DNA of 64,000 nt, taken from Streptomyces megasporus (lineage in GTDB: Bacteria > Actinomycetota > Actinomycetes > Streptomycetales > Streptomycetaceae). Numbering within the stretch: the first letter of the stretch is position 1; the number at the start of each line of letters is the position of its first letter. The notes beneath the pieces were generated by a model. That model saw only the letters and a list, made by a program, of their open reading frames with translations, had not been told where the DNA came from and ran no database searches. The stretch lies in NCBI RefSeq assembly GCF_000718985.1, contig NZ_JODL01000002.1:310001-374000 (forward strand), given 5' to 3'. The position numbers and the translations under genes were made by a program. Shown piece by piece: positions 8,193 to 17,138 of this stretch.

Positions 8193-9236
8193 TCAGCTCT
8201 CGCTGCTGAGGGCCCAGAGGTTCACTCCGGGAGCCGAGACCGCGTGGGCGTCGATCTCCGCCAGCTCCTCGTCGGTCAGCTCCGGGCCGTCGAGCGCGGC
8301 CACGTTCGCCTCCAGTTGGGCGACGCTGCTCGCGCCGATCAGCGCCGACGTCATCCGCCGGTCCCGCAGCACCCAGTTCAACGCGAGCTGGGCCAGGGAC
8401 TGGCCGCGGCGCTCGGCGACGGCGTTCAGGCCGCGCAGCCGTCCGACCAGCTCGTCGGTGAGCAGGGCCGGGTCCAGGGAGGTGCCCCGCGTGGCGCGGG
8501 AGCCCTCCGGGACGCCGTTCAGGTACTTGTCCGTGAGCAGCCCCTGGGCGAGGGGGGCGAAGCAGATGCAGCCCATGCCCTCCTCCTCCAGGGTGTCCAG
8601 GAGGCCGTCGTCCTCCGTCCAGCGGTTGATCATGGAGTAGGACGGCTGGTGGATCAGCGGCCGGACCCCCATGTCGCGCAGGATGCGGGCCGCCTCGCGC
8701 GTGCGCCGCGCGCCGTAGGAGGAGATGCCGACGTAGAGCGCCTTGCCCTGCCGGACGGCGGACGCCAGCGCGCCCATCGTCTCCTCCAGCGGGGTGTCGG
8801 GGTCAAAGCGGTGCGAGTAGAAGATGTCGACGTACTCCAGCCCCATCCGCTTCAGCGAGGCGTCCAGGGAGGACAGCAGGTACTTCCGCGAGCCCCACTC
8901 GCCGTAGGGGCCGGGGTGCATCAGATAGCCCGCCTTGGTGGAGACGATCAGCTCGTCGCGGTGGGAGCGGAAGTCCGCCGCGAGGATCCGGCCGAAGTTC
9001 TCCTCGGCGGAGCCGGGCGGCGGGCCGTAGTTGTTGGCCAGGTCGAAGTGGGTGATGCCCAGGTCGAAGGCGCGGCGCAGGATCGCGCGCTGCGTCTCCA
9101 ACGGCCGGTCGTCACCGAAGTTGTGCCACAGGCCCAGCGAGATCTCCGGGAGCTTCAGGCCGCTGTGGCCGGTGCGGCGGTAGCGCATGGTGTCGTAGCG
9201 GGAGTCGGCGGCGCGATACGGGTGTGAGTCGTTCAT
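8193..9236 (-). CDS. Aldo/keto reductase, L-glyceraldehyde-3-phosphate reductase (YghZ) type
   Basis: A 347-residue NADPH-dependent aldo/keto reductase of the AKR14/YghZ group. The catalytic tetrad is visible: Asp and Tyr in THFDLANNYGP, Lys in VSTKAGYLMHPGPYGEWGSRK, and His in DIFYSHRFDPDTPLEET. The GPYGEWGSRKY segment is typical of YghZ-like enzymes. The ATG is placed so the protein begins MNDSHPYRAADSRYDTMRYRR; in-frame starts upstream would run into the divergent prenyltransferase promoter. The physiological substrate is unknown. Confidence 0.92.
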   Translation of the reverse strand: MNDSHPYRAADSRYDTMRYRRTGHSGLKLPEISLGLWHNFGDDRPLETQRAILRRAFDLGITHFDLANNYGPPPGSAEENFGRILAADFRSHRDELIVSTKAGYLMHPGPYGEWGSRKYLLSSLDASLKRMGLEYVDIFYSHRFDPDTPLEETMGALASAVRQGKALYVGISSYGARRTREAARILRDMGVRPLIHQPSYSMINRWTEDDGLLDTLEEEGMGCICFAPLAQGLLTDKYLNGVPEGSRATRGTSLDPALLTDELVGRLRGLNAVAERRGQSLAQLALNWVLRDRRMTSALIGASSVAQLEANVAALDGPELTDEELAEIDAHAVSAPGVNLWALSSES

Positions 9237-9343
9237 GGCTCCCTGCTTATCACCGTTCTGTGACGTTCCCGGTTCGTGCGGCAGTGCGAACGCGCAGTAA
9301 GGTTCTAAACGCTCGGCACCGGCATGGAGGGGCTGACGAACCG

Positions 9344-10144
9344 ATGCTGCAATCTTCCCGGGAACGGACCCGGTGGTATCCCCGTTGGCTGCGCCGGCTG
9401 GTCTACAGGCTCTACGCACTGCGGGTGGAGGGCCGCCTCGACCACGAGCAGGTGCCCAAGCACATCGGCGTCATCCTCGACGGCAACCGCCGCTGGGCGC
9501 GGGCCGCGGGCGGCACGACGGAGCAGGGCCACCAGGCGGGGGCCGAGAAGATCCGGGAACTGCTCGGGTGGTGCGGCGAGACGGACGTCGAGGTCGTCAC
9601 CCTGTGGCTGCTGTCCACGGACAACCTCGGCCGGCCCGCCGAGGAACTCGTCCCGCTGCTGGGCATCATCGAGGACGCCGTGCGGGACCTGGCCGCCGAC
9701 GGCCGCTGGCGCGTGCACCACGTCGGCACCCTGGACCTGCTGCCCGACCACACCCAGCGGGTCCTGAAGGACGCCGAGGAGGCCACCCGGAACAACACGG
9801 GGATACTCGTCAACGTCGCGGTCGGCTACGGCGGACGGCAGGAGATCGTCGACGCCGTGCGCTCCCTGCTCGCCGAGCGGGCGGCGCAGGGGGCGACCCT
9901 GGAGGAGTTGGCGGAGGACCTCGACCTCCAGGACATCGCCGAACACCTGTACACGAGCGGCCAGCCCGACCCGGACCTGGTGATCCGCACCAGCGGCGAA
10001 CAGCGGCTGTCGGGCTTCATGCTCTGGCAGAGCGCCCATTCGGAGTACTACTTCTGCGACGTTTTCTGGCCCGCGTTCCGGAAGGTGGACTTCCTGCGCG
10101 CGCTGCGGGACTACGCGGCCCGCCACCGCCGTTACGGGGGCTGA
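9344..10144 (+). CDS. Cis-prenyltransferase (isoprenyl/undecaprenyl diphosphate synthase family)
   Basis: A 266-residue Z-type prenyl transferase. The catalytic Asp motif is [17 protein letters not shown]. Downstream conserved blocks are [34 protein letters not shown] and the C-terminal [23 protein letters not shown]. It condenses isopentenyl diphosphate onto an allylic primer, normally to make undecaprenyl diphosphate for cell wall synthesis, but the chain length cannot be told from the sequence. Streptomyces genomes commonly encode two such enzymes. The start chosen is the ATG of [11 protein letters not shown] after a GGAGGGG site; upstream in-frame starts lie in the divergent promoter. Confidence 0.92.
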   Translation: MLQSSRERTRWYPRWLRRLVYRLYALRVEGRLDHEQVPKHIGVILDGNRRWARAAGGTTEQGHQAGAEKIRELLGWCGETDVEVVTLWLLSTDNLGRPAEELVPLLGIIEDAVRDLAADGRWRVHHVGTLDLLPDHTQRVLKDAEEATRNNTGILVNVAVGYGGRQEIVDAVRSLLAERAAQGATLEELAEDLDLQDIAEHLYTSGQPDPDLVIRTSGEQRLSGFMLWQSAHSEYYFCDVFWPAFRKVDFLRALRDYAARHRRYGG

Positions 10145-10448
10145 GAGGCCGGGATTCCTCCCTCCGCGCCCCTTCGCCCCCTCACGCGCTCATCGGTCAT
10201 CATCCGTTCATCCGACCTACGGCATATGCCATTGCATGGTGTCGGCACGGACAGGGAATATCCCCTGCAGGTCGACTCCCGGTCCAGGGAGCAGGCCCCG
10301 GGAGGCCCTTTGCACACCACGGACGACCGTGCCCAGGCGCACGGTGTACGCGGAGGGCCGGTGCCCGGCCCGTGCACGGGCCGGAGCCCGGCCGCATCCC
10401 CCGCGACGCCGTCGCACCCCGACCTCTTCCGAGGGGGTAGGTCCATCC
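10145..10448 (+). other. 304-bp spacer upstream of the PhoH-like gene
   Basis: No gene is supported. It contains a 10-bp palindrome GGCATATGCC (10221-10230) and several GC-rich inverted repeats around 10350-10395. The GAGGGGG at 10431 serves as ribosome site for the gene downstream. A promoter is expected but not identified. Confidence 0.5.
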
Positions 10449-11786
10449 GTGGTGACCAGCACGAAGCGCCGAGACCACGACCGGCGCACCTACGTCATCG
10501 ACACCAGCGTCCTGCTCGCCGACCCGGCGGCCATGACCCGCTTCGACGAGCACGAGGTCGTGCTCCCGGTGGTCGTGGTCACGGAGTTGGAGGCCAAGCG
10601 CCACCACCCCGAATTGGGCTACTTCGCCCGCCAAGCGCTGCGGCGGCTGGACGAGTACCGGATCCTGCACGGACGGCTGGACGCGCCGATACCGATCGGT
10701 GAGCTGGGCGGCACGCTCAGGGTCGAACTGAACCACTCCGACCCGGCCGTCCTGCCCTCCACCATGCGCGGCGACCACGGCAGGCCGATCGACAACGACT
10801 CGCGCATCCTCGCGGTGGCCCGGAACCTCCAGGCCGAGGGGTACGACGTCACCGTCGTCTCCAAGGACCTGCCGCTGCGGATCAAGGCGTCCTCCGTCGG
10901 TCTCCTGGCCGAGGAGTACCGGGCCGAGTTGGCGATCACCGAATCCGGCTGGACGGGCATGGCCGAGCTGACGCTGGCCGCCGAGGACGTGGACGAACTG
11001 TTCGCCGCGGAGAGCGTGTACGTGCCCGAGGCCGCGGAGCTGCCCGTGCACACCGGCCTGGTCCTGCACTCCGAACGGAGCAGAGCCCTCGGACGGGTGA
11101 CCCCCGAGGGGCGGATCAGACTGGTGCGTGGGGACCGCGAGGCGTTCGGCATCCACGGGCGCAGCGCCGAGCAGCGCGTCGCGCTGGACCTGCTGCTCGA
11201 CCCGGAGGTGGGCATCGTCTCCATGGGCGGCCGGGCCGGGACGGGCAAGTCGGCGCTGGCGCTGTGCGCCGGCCTGGAGGCGGTGCTGGAGAAGCGGCAG
11301 CACGGCAAGGTGATGGTGTTCCGGCCGCTGTACGCGGTCGGCGGCCAGGATCTGGGTTACCTGCCGGGTACCGCCGACGAGAAGATGAACCCCTGGGCGC
11401 AGGCCGTCTTCGACACCCTCTCGGCGGTGACGACCCGTGAGGTCGTCGAGGAGATCGTGGCCCGCGACATGCTGGAGGTGCTGCCGCTCACCCACATCCG
11501 CGGTCGCTCCCTGCACGACGCGTTCGTGATCGTCGACGAGGCCCAGTCGCTGGAGCGGAACGTCCTGCTGACGGTGTTGTCGCGGATCGGGCAGAACTCC
11601 CGTGTCGTCCTCACCCACGACGTCGCCCAGCGCGACAACCTGCGCGTGGGGCGGTACGACGGGGTGGCGGCCGTGGTCGAGCGGCTCAAGGGGCACCCGC
11701 TCTTCGCGCACATCACCCTGACCCGGTCCGAGCGGTCGCCGATCGCGGCCCTGGTGACCGAGATGCTGGAGGACGGACGGGTTTAG
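10449..11786 (+). CDS. PIN-PhoH fusion ATPase (PhoH2-like)
   Basis: A 445-residue protein with an N-terminal PIN-domain nuclease fused to a C-terminal PhoH-type P-loop ATPase. The PIN domain starts [12 protein letters not shown] (D18) and includes [17 protein letters not shown] and [13 protein letters not shown]. The ATPase has Walker [11 protein letters not shown], the segment [16 protein letters not shown] and Walker [12 protein letters not shown]. Members of this architecture (PhoH2) have been reported as RNA helicase/ribonucleases. The start is one of two adjacent GTG codons; the first is better spaced from GAGGGGG. A terminator follows, so it is probably monocistronic. Confidence 0.92.
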   Translation: MVTSTKRRDHDRRTYVIDTSVLLADPAAMTRFDEHEVVLPVVVVTELEAKRHHPELGYFARQALRRLDEYRILHGRLDAPIPIGELGGTLRVELNHSDPAVLPSTMRGDHGRPIDNDSRILAVARNLQAEGYDVTVVSKDLPLRIKASSVGLLAEEYRAELAITESGWTGMAELTLAAEDVDELFAAESVYVPEAAELPVHTGLVLHSERSRALGRVTPEGRIRLVRGDREAFGIHGRSAEQRVALDLLLDPEVGIVSMGGRAGTGKSALALCAGLEAVLEKRQHGKVMVFRPLYAVGGQDLGYLPGTADEKMNPWAQAVFDTLSAVTTREVVEEIVARDMLEVLPLTHIRGRSLHDAFVIVDEAQSLERNVLLTVLSRIGQNSRVVLTHDVAQRDNLRVGRYDGVAAVVERLKGHPLFAHITLTRSERSPIAALVTEMLEDGRV

Positions 11787-11807
11787 GCCGGTTCAGGACC
11801 TCTTGAG

Positions 11808-11853
11808 AGGGCCCCGCACGGCGAAACGCAGAAGCGTAGCGGTGCGGGGCCCT
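11808..11853 (+). terminator. Terminator after the PIN-PhoH gene
   Basis: A 12-bp perfect stem (AGGGCCCCGCAC / GTGCGGGGCCCT), with a smaller ACGC-AGAA-GCGT hairpin inside the loop and TTT following. It starts 22 bp after the stop. Confidence 0.85.
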
Positions 11854-12183
11854 TTCGCGCGTGCTTTTCCACGGAACGGAAGCTCCTGAGGAGGTGTGAG
11901 CTTTCCCACGCGCCATGGAATTGCGTCCGTCGTTCCGTTTCCGGCAGGGTGTGGTTCCTGTCAGGCCCCGCATACGGCACACACGCACCATCCGCACCAT
12001 CGGGTGTGGGTCCACAAGTCAACAGCAGCGAGTCGTATGCCGCCCGAAGTACCACGCGGGATCCCTCCTCGGAGGGACCCGACCGGGCCAGTGCCTCCCG
12101 TGACCAGTGCGTGGGGAGGCCCGTGTCAGGGGCACGATTGCGCCCGCGGGGTCACCTGAGCGGGCAGTGTGGAAGGAAACCGT
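11854..12183 (+). promoter_or_regulatory. Long leader upstream of the lytic-transglycosylase-like gene
   Basis: About 330 bp without a gene. It contains a hairpin with stem TCCCTCC/GGAGGGA (12062-12077) and several smaller inverted repeats. Long structured leaders are common before Streptomyces cell-wall hydrolase genes, where cyclic-di-AMP (ydaO-type) riboswitches occur. I looked for that riboswitch's conserved blocks and could not see them, so a riboswitch is not claimed. GGAAGGA at 12171 is the likely ribosome site. Confidence 0.4.
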
Positions 12184-12879
12184 GTGACTCGGATCTCGGT
12201 CCGGGGATTCGCCGTGGCGTCCGCCACCGCGGTCACCACCGTCGGCGCGGTCGTCGGTGTTGCCTCGGGGAGTGAGCAGGGCACGACCGACTCGGTCGAG
12301 GCCACTGCCGCGGACGCGACGCTCCTCGCAGACATACCCGCAGGCCCGCAGGGCCAGGTACAGACCGCTTCCCTCACACAGCAGGCGGACAACGCCGCCA
12401 TCGCCGCGGACGCGGCAGCGAAGAAGGCCGCCGAGGAAGCAGCTCGTGTGCAGGCCGCCAAGGACGCCCAGGCCAAGAGGGAAGCGGCGGAGAAGAGGGC
12501 CGCCGAGGAGGCCAAGAAGCGTCAGGAGGCGCAGCAGGCCGCCAGCCGTTCGGCGGAGCGCACCGACTTCGCGGTGCAGAGCTCGTACACGGTCGCCCAG
12601 GTCAAGGCGATGGCCCAGCAGATCGTGGGCGGGGGCCAGTTCCAGTGCTTCTCCAACATCGTCGAGCGCGAGAGCGGCTGGAACTACCAGGCGCAGAACC
12701 CCTCTTCGGGCGCGTACGGCCTCGTCCAGGCGCTGCCGGGCTCGAAGATGGCCTCCGCCGGCGCAGACTGGCGGACCAACCCGGCCACCCAGATCAAGTG
12801 GGGCCTGAACTACATGAACGAACGCTACGGCAGCCCCTGCGGCGCCTGGGAGTTCTGGCAGGCCAACCACTGGTACTGA
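12184..12879 (+). CDS. Secreted lytic-transglycosylase-like protein with coiled-coil region
   Basis: A 231-residue exported protein. The N-terminal signal region (SVRGFAVASATAVTTVGAVVGVASG) is followed by an Ala/Lys/Glu-rich coiled coil (about 65-125) and a C-terminal SLT-type domain. The likely catalytic Glu is in FSNIVERESGWNYQAQNPSSGAYGLVQALPGSKM, which ends with IKWGLNYMNERYGSPCGAWEFW. It probably cleaves peptidoglycan outside the cell during growth or germination. The GTG at 12184 has a GGAAGGA site at the right distance. The two Cys in the catalytic domain probably pair. Confidence 0.88.
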   Translation: MTRISVRGFAVASATAVTTVGAVVGVASGSEQGTTDSVEATAADATLLADIPAGPQGQVQTASLTQQADNAAIAADAAAKKAAEEAARVQAAKDAQAKREAAEKRAAEEAKKRQEAQQAASRSAERTDFAVQSSYTVAQVKAMAQQIVGGGQFQCFSNIVERESGWNYQAQNPSSGAYGLVQALPGSKMASAGADWRTNPATQIKWGLNYMNERYGSPCGAWEFWQANHWY

Positions 12880-12902
12880 GCCGGCCGACTCGTTCCGGTG
12901 CG

Positions 12903-12929
12903 AACCCCCCGTCCGATGGGCGGGGGGTT
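12903..12929 (+). terminator. Terminator after the transglycosylase gene
   Basis: A 9-bp stem (AACCCCCCG / CGGGGGGTT) with a 9-nt loop, 23 bp past the stop and ending in TTT. Confidence 0.85.
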
Positions 12930-13072
12930 TGGCGTGTTCGGAGAGAAGCAACCCTTTACCCCGTCGGGGTCGTCCCACGATGGGGCGAACGGTACGGCAT
13001 ATGCGTCGGATCGGCCCCGGCCGGACCATACTGGAACCGGCCGGACTGGACACAGGGGGCGAAGGAAGCGTC

Positions 13073-14419
13073 ATGTCGAGACTTCAGAGGTTGAGGGTTG
13101 GCGTGTCGCGCTTCGCCGACCGGGTGACCGAACGCCGGGAACGCGCCGAGAAGGAGGCGGAGGAGGCCGTGCCGCCGCCCCCGCCCACCACACCGATCGT
13201 GGCGGCCCCCCCGGACGGGCCGCCCCCGCCCGCGTCCATGGTGCCGTGGGGGGTGCGGGTGGCCGCCGAGGTGGGGTGGCGGCTGCTGATCCTGGCCGGG
13301 GTCATATACGTCCTGGTCAAGGTGATCAGCACCTTCAGCCTGCTCGTCCTGGCCTTCGCCGTCGGTCTGCTGATCACCGCGCTGCTCCAGCCGACGGTCG
13401 CCCGGCTGCGCCGACTGGGGATAGGGCGGGGTCTGGCCGCGGTGATCACCTTCGTCACCGGTGTGGTGGCGATCGGGTTGGTCGGCTGGTTCGCGGTCTG
13501 GCAGGTGATGGAGAACCTCGACGACCTCACCAAGCAGGTCCAGGGCGGCATCGAGGAGCTGAAGACCTGGCTGCTCGACGGGCCCTTCCACGTCACCGAG
13601 GAGCAGATCAACAACGTCGCCAACAGTCTGAACGACTGGATCGGCAGCAACAGCGAGCAGATCACCAGCGCCGGGTGGCAGGGCGTCACCGTCGTGGTGG
13701 AGTTCCTCTCCGGGGCGCTGCTGGCGCTGTTCGTGTCGATCTTCCTGCTCTACGACGGTCGGCGCGTGTGGAACTGGACGCTCAACTTCGTGCCGGCGGT
13801 CGCCCGCGACGGTGTCGCGGGCGCCGGCCCGATGGCCTGGGCGACGCTCACCGGCTATGTGCGCGGCACGGTGATCGTGGCCTTCATCGACGCGTTCTTC
13901 ATCGGCATCGGCATCTACTTCCTCGACGTCCCGATGGCGGTGCCGCTGGCCGTCTTCATCTTCCTGTTCTCCTTCATCCCGATCGTCGGCGCCTTCGCCT
14001 CCGGGACGCTGGCGGTCCTCGTGGCGCTCGTCGCCAACGGCGTGGTCACCGCGCTGCTCGTCCTGGCGGTGGTCCTGGCCGTGCAGCAGCTCGAGGGGCA
14101 CGTGCTCCAGCCGCTCATCCTGGGCCGGCTGGTGAGCGTGCACCCCCTGGGCGTGGTGCTGGCGGTGACCGGCGGCAGCCTCATCGCGGGCATCCCCGGA
14201 GCGGTGACGGCGGTTCCGGTGGTGGCGGTGCTCAACACGGTGGTCGCCTACCTGCGGAGGTACGCGGCCGAGAACGCGCTGCACGGCGGGGCCAAACCCC
14301 ACGGCGCCACCGCCGAGACGGCCACTCGGCCGTCCGGCCCGTCCGAGCCGGGTGCCCCGAGGCCCGGGCCCTCCGCCTCTCCGGAAACCCCGGGGCCCCC
14401 GGAGTCCCCGGAGAGGTAG
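13073..14419 (+). CDS. AI-2E family transporter (polytopic membrane protein)
   Basis: A 448-residue membrane protein of the AI-2E/PerM family (formerly UPF0118). After a basic N-terminus and a Pro-rich stretch come about eight hydrophobic helices. These include the family core FFIGIGIYFLDVPMAVPLAVFIFLFSFIPIVGAFASG and QQLEGHVLQPLILGRLVSVHPLGVVLAV. A soluble region (DDLTKQVQGGIEELKTWLLDG...) separates helices 3 and 4. The C-terminal 60 residues are Pro/Ser/Gly-rich and disordered. The transported substrate is unknown. The ATG follows a GAAGGA site. Confidence 0.9.
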   Translation: MSRLQRLRVGVSRFADRVTERRERAEKEAEEAVPPPPPTTPIVAAPPDGPPPPASMVPWGVRVAAEVGWRLLILAGVIYVLVKVISTFSLLVLAFAVGLLITALLQPTVARLRRLGIGRGLAAVITFVTGVVAIGLVGWFAVWQVMENLDDLTKQVQGGIEELKTWLLDGPFHVTEEQINNVANSLNDWIGSNSEQITSAGWQGVTVVVEFLSGALLALFVSIFLLYDGRRVWNWTLNFVPAVARDGVAGAGPMAWATLTGYVRGTVIVAFIDAFFIGIGIYFLDVPMAVPLAVFIFLFSFIPIVGAFASGTLAVLVALVANGVVTALLVLAVVLAVQQLEGHVLQPLILGRLVSVHPLGVVLAVTGGSLIAGIPGAVTAVPVVAVLNTVVAYLRRYAAENALHGGAKPHGATAETATRPSGPSEPGAPRPGPSASPETPGPPESPER

Positions 14420-14446
14420 GGCGCTCGCGAGCGCGACCGGTTCGAC

Positions 14447-14480
14447 GCCCGGGACCCCGCCACACGGCGGGGTCCCGGGC
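14447..14480 (+). terminator. Strong terminator after the AI-2E gene
   Basis: A perfect 15-bp stem (GCCCGGGACCCCGCC / GGCGGGGTCCCGGGC) with an ACAC loop, followed by GTTT. Confidence 0.9.
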
Positions 14481-14553
14481 GTTTCGGGGTCCGTCCGCCC
14501 CCGCCGGGTCGCGGACGGAAGGGGGAGGGTTCCGCGAGGACTCGCCTTCGGCT

Positions 14554-14569
14554 AAAGTGATATCACTTT
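14554..14569. promoter_or_regulatory. Perfect 16-bp palindrome upstream of the SPFH gene
   Basis: AAAGTGATATCACTTT is a perfect palindrome 35 bp before the SPFH start, AT-rich within a very GC-rich surround. It is the right size for a dimeric or tetrameric ribbon-helix-helix repressor. Such a protein is encoded as the second gene of this pair, so autoregulation is a reasonable inference. It probably overlaps the promoter. Confidence 0.65.
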
Positions 14570-14604
14570 GCTAGACGATCGACAGACGGAAACGGGGGAC
14601 CGCC

Positions 14605-15549
14605 ATGTCCGCTGAGACCACGCCCACCATCGGAGAGCTTCCCGAGATGCCCGTGCCGCAGGTGCGCGAGGTGCCCGCCCACTCCGTGTCGGGCGGCCTC
14701 GCCCTGCTGCTCGGCCTGCTGGGGCTGCTGGCCGGAGCCGGCGGCGTCCTCGCCGGCGCCCGGCTCGCCTCCGGCGGATCGGGCGGTCCGGGGGCGGCGC
14801 TGATAGTCCTCGGGGTGCTGCTGGTGATCGGCTCGGTCTTCGCGATGGCCGGGCTCAACATGGTCGCGCCGGGCGAGGCCCGGGTCGTCCAACTCTTCGG
14901 GCGTTACACCGGCACCATCCGCAAGGACGGCCTGCGCTGGGTCAACCCGCTGACCACCCGGAAGAAGATCTCCACGCGGGTGCGCAACCACGAGACGGCC
15001 GTGCTCAAGGTCAACGACGCCTACGGCAACCCGGTCGAGTTGGCGGCCGTCGTCGTCTGGCAGGTGGAGGACACCGCCCAGGCCACCTTCGAAGTGGACG
15101 ACTTCGTGGAGTTCGTCTCCACACAGACCGAGGCCGCCGTGCGGCACATCGCCATCGAGTACCCGTACGACGCCCACGACGAGGACGGTCTGTCGCTGCG
15201 GGGCAACGCCGAGGAGATCACCGAGAAGCTCGCCGTCGAGCTGACCGCCCGGGTGCGGGCGGCGGGCGTGCGGATCATCGAGTCGCGCTTCACGCACCTG
15301 GCGTACGCCCCCGAGATCGCCGCCGCGATGCTCCAGCGCCAGCAGGCGGGCGCGGTGGTGGCGGCCCGCCGGACGATCGTGGAGGGCGCCTGCGGGATGG
15401 TCGAGGACGCCGTCGCCCGGATCGCCGCGCAGGACTTCGTCGAACTCGACGAGGAGCGCAAGGCCGCCATGGTCGGCAACCTGCTGGTGGTGCTCTGCGG
15501 CGACCGGTCCCCGCAGCCGGTCCTCAACGCGGGGTCGCTCTACCAGTGA
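14605..15549 (+). CDS. SPFH (band 7) domain membrane protein
   Basis: A 314-residue SPFH/prohibitin-homology protein. It has two N-terminal hydrophobic helices (about 28-50 and 65-85) and then the band-7 domain: [48 protein letters not shown], and the helical C-terminus [39 protein letters not shown]. Such proteins form membrane scaffold assemblies. It is coupled through a GTGA overlap to a small ribbon-helix-helix protein and lies under a perfect palindrome. Its cellular role is unknown. Confidence 0.9.
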   Translation: MSAETTPTIGELPEMPVPQVREVPAHSVSGGLALLLGLLGLLAGAGGVLAGARLASGGSGGPGAALIVLGVLLVIGSVFAMAGLNMVAPGEARVVQLFGRYTGTIRKDGLRWVNPLTTRKKISTRVRNHETAVLKVNDAYGNPVELAAVVVWQVEDTAQATFEVDDFVEFVSTQTEAAVRHIAIEYPYDAHDEDGLSLRGNAEEITEKLAVELTARVRAAGVRIIESRFTHLAYAPEIAAAMLQRQQAGAVVAARRTIVEGACGMVEDAVARIAAQDFVELDEERKAAMVGNLLVVLCGDRSPQPVLNAGSLYQ

Positions 15550-15812
15550 CCGCGCGGCCGGAGCGGCCCTCCGAGGAGAGGGACCCCGAACGGGAGAGGC
15601 GGCAGCAGCGCCGGCGGGAACGCAAACAGGTGCTGCTGCGGCTGGACCCCGCCGTCCACGACGCCCTCGCCAAGTGGGCCGCGGACGAGCTGCGCAGCAC
15701 CAACGCCCAGATCGACTACCTGCTGCGCAGGGCTCTGGCCGAGGCGGGCCGCATGCCGAGGGACGCCCGCCCCCACCCCCGCCGGGGCCGGCCGCCCCGC
15801 ACGGAGGACTGA
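15546..15812 (+). CDS. Small ribbon-helix-helix DNA-binding protein
   Basis: An 88-residue basic protein. Residues 25-65 (KQVLLRLDPAVHDALAKWAA and on to IDYLLRRALAEAG) read as a ribbon-helix-helix fold: one beta strand and two helices. The N-terminus is a highly charged Arg/Glu run and the C-terminus a Pro/Arg tail. Its GTG overlaps the SPFH stop, so the two are translated together. The palindrome upstream of the SPFH gene is its most likely target. Arc/CopG-like proteins may also act as antitoxins, but no toxin is nearby. Confidence 0.75.
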   Translation: MTARPERPSEERDPERERRQQRRRERKQVLLRLDPAVHDALAKWAADELRSTNAQIDYLLRRALAEAGRMPRDARPHPRRGRPPRTED

Positions 15813-15889
15813 CGCCGGGGAACGGGGGCGGTCCCCGCGCGGGACGCGGCCGGCGCGCGAGACACGGCCCGCCGGCCGTGCCCACCGTG

Positions 15890-15923
15890 TGTATACATCA
15901 TGTGTATACACGTGGTGTACAGT
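15890..15923 (+). promoter_or_regulatory. PadR operator and likely leaderless promoter
   Basis: Two TGTATACA palindromes (15890-15897 and 15903-15910), the second extended to GTGTATACAC, are followed by a partial third copy, GTGTAC. A -10-like TACAGT at 15918-15923 lies 7 bp before the PadR ATG, so the transcript would begin at or next to the start codon. The repeats overlap the expected -35 region. A PadR dimer binding here would repress its own operon. Confidence 0.65.
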
Positions 15924-15930
15924 CGTCGGC

Positions 15931-16455
15931 ATGTCCATCGGCCACACCCTGCTGGGGCTCCTGGAGACCGGACCCCGCCACGGCTACGACCTCAAGCGCG
16001 CCTTCGACGAACGCTTCGGCCACGACCGTCCGCTCCACTACGGGCAGGTCTACTCGACCATGTCCAGGCTGCTGAAGAACGGCCTGGTGGAGGTCGAGGG
16101 GATCGAACCCGGCGAGGGCCCCGAGCGCAAGCGCTACGCCATCACCGACGCCGGCATCACCGACGTCGCCGCCTGGCTCGGCCGGGCGGAGAAACCCGAG
16201 CCGTACCTGCAGTCCACCCTCTACACCAAGGTCGTCCTCGCGCTGCTGACCGGGCGTGACGCGGCGGAACTGCTGGACGTCCAGCGCTCCGAACACCTGC
16301 GGCTGATGCGCGAACTGACCCGGCGCAAGAAGAGCGGCGACCTCGCCGACCAACTCATCTGCGACCACGCCCTGTTCCACCTCGAAGCCGATCTGCGCTG
16401 GCTGGAACTGACCGCCGCGCGCCTCGACCAACTCGCCCGGGAGGTACGCGGATGA
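15931..16455 (+). CDS. PadR-family transcriptional regulator
   Basis: A 174-residue PadR regulator. The winged-helix domain is clear: GHTLLGLLETGPRHGYDLKRAFDERF, LHYGQVYSTMSRLLKNGLVEVE and KRYAITDAG. A C-terminal helical dimerisation domain follows. The ATG at 15931 lies directly after a probable -10 box, so the mRNA is likely leaderless. It overlaps the ABC ATPase gene by 4 bp, as expected for a local repressor of an export operon; the inducer is unknown. Confidence 0.9.
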   Translation: MSIGHTLLGLLETGPRHGYDLKRAFDERFGHDRPLHYGQVYSTMSRLLKNGLVEVEGIEPGEGPERKRYAITDAGITDVAAWLGRAEKPEPYLQSTLYTKVVLALLTGRDAAELLDVQRSEHLRLMRELTRRKKSGDLADQLICDHALFHLEADLRWLELTAARLDQLAREVRG

Positions 16456-17138
16456 CCACCGCCGAACCACTCCTGCACGCCGCGGACCTGCGCAAGTCCT
16501 ACGGTCCCACCCCCGCCCTGGACGGCGCCTCCTTCGCCGTCCACCCCGGCGAGGTCGTCGCCGTGATGGGCCCCTCCGGCTCCGGCAAGTCCACCCTGCT
16601 GCACTGCCTGGCCGGGATCGTCCGACCCGACTCCGGAACGGTCCACTACCGCGGTCGCGAACTGTCGGCGATGCCGGACACCGAGCGCAGCGCCCTGCGC
16701 CGCTCGGAGTTCGGCTTCGTCTTCCAGTTCGGCCAACTCGTCCCGGAACTGACCTGTGTGGAGAACGTCGCCCTGCCGCTGCGCCTGACCGGCGTGGCCC
16801 GCAAGGAGGCCGAGGCCAGGGCGGTGGAGTGGCTGGAGCGGCTGGAGGTCGAGGACGTGGGCCGGCACCGGCCCGGCCAGGTCTCCGGCGGTCAGGGCCA
16901 GCGCGTCGCCGTCGCCCGCGCCCTGGTCACCACACCGCGCGTGGTCTTCGCCGACGAGCCCACCGGCGCGCTGGACTCCCTCAACGGCGAGCGGGTGATG
17001 CGGCTCCTCACCGACGCCGCCCACGACACCCGGGCCGCCGTGGTGCTGGTGACCCACGAGGCCCGGGTCGCCGCCTACTCCGACCGGGAGATCGTCGTCC
17101 GCGACGGCAGGGTGCGGGACCTGGCGGGCACCATATGA
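16452..17138 (+). CDS. ABC transporter ATP-binding protein (MacB/LolD type)
   Basis: A 228-residue ABC ATPase. Walker A is GPSGSGKST, the Q-loop lies in FVFQFGQLVPEL, the signature is VSGGQGQRVAVARAL, and Walker B is VVFADEPTGALDS. The H-loop is VLVTHEARVAAYSD. It is coupled to the upstream PadR gene and overlaps the downstream permease gene by 4 bp. It should energise the FtsX-like permease as a mechanotransmission-type system rather than a classical importer. Confidence 0.95.
   Translation: MTTAEPLLHAADLRKSYGPTPALDGASFAVHPGEVVAVMGPSGSGKSTLLHCLAGIVRPDSGTVHYRGRELSAMPDTERSALRRSEFGFVFQFGQLVPELTCVENVALPLRLTGVARKEAEARAVEWLERLEVEDVGRHRPGQVSGGQGQRVAVARALVTTPRVVFADEPTGALDSLNGERVMRLLTDAAHDTRAAVVLVTHEARVAAYSDREIVVRDGRVRDLAGTI

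Noticed and set aside
10221..10230. GGCATATGCC as a specific operator, since a related GGCATATGCG occurs near 12998.
   Set aside because: Too short and too common in GC-rich sequence to claim a shared site.
11854..12183. A ydaO-type cyclic-di-AMP riboswitch before the transglycosylase gene.
   Set aside because: Suggested by context, but the conserved blocks of that riboswitch were not found by eye.
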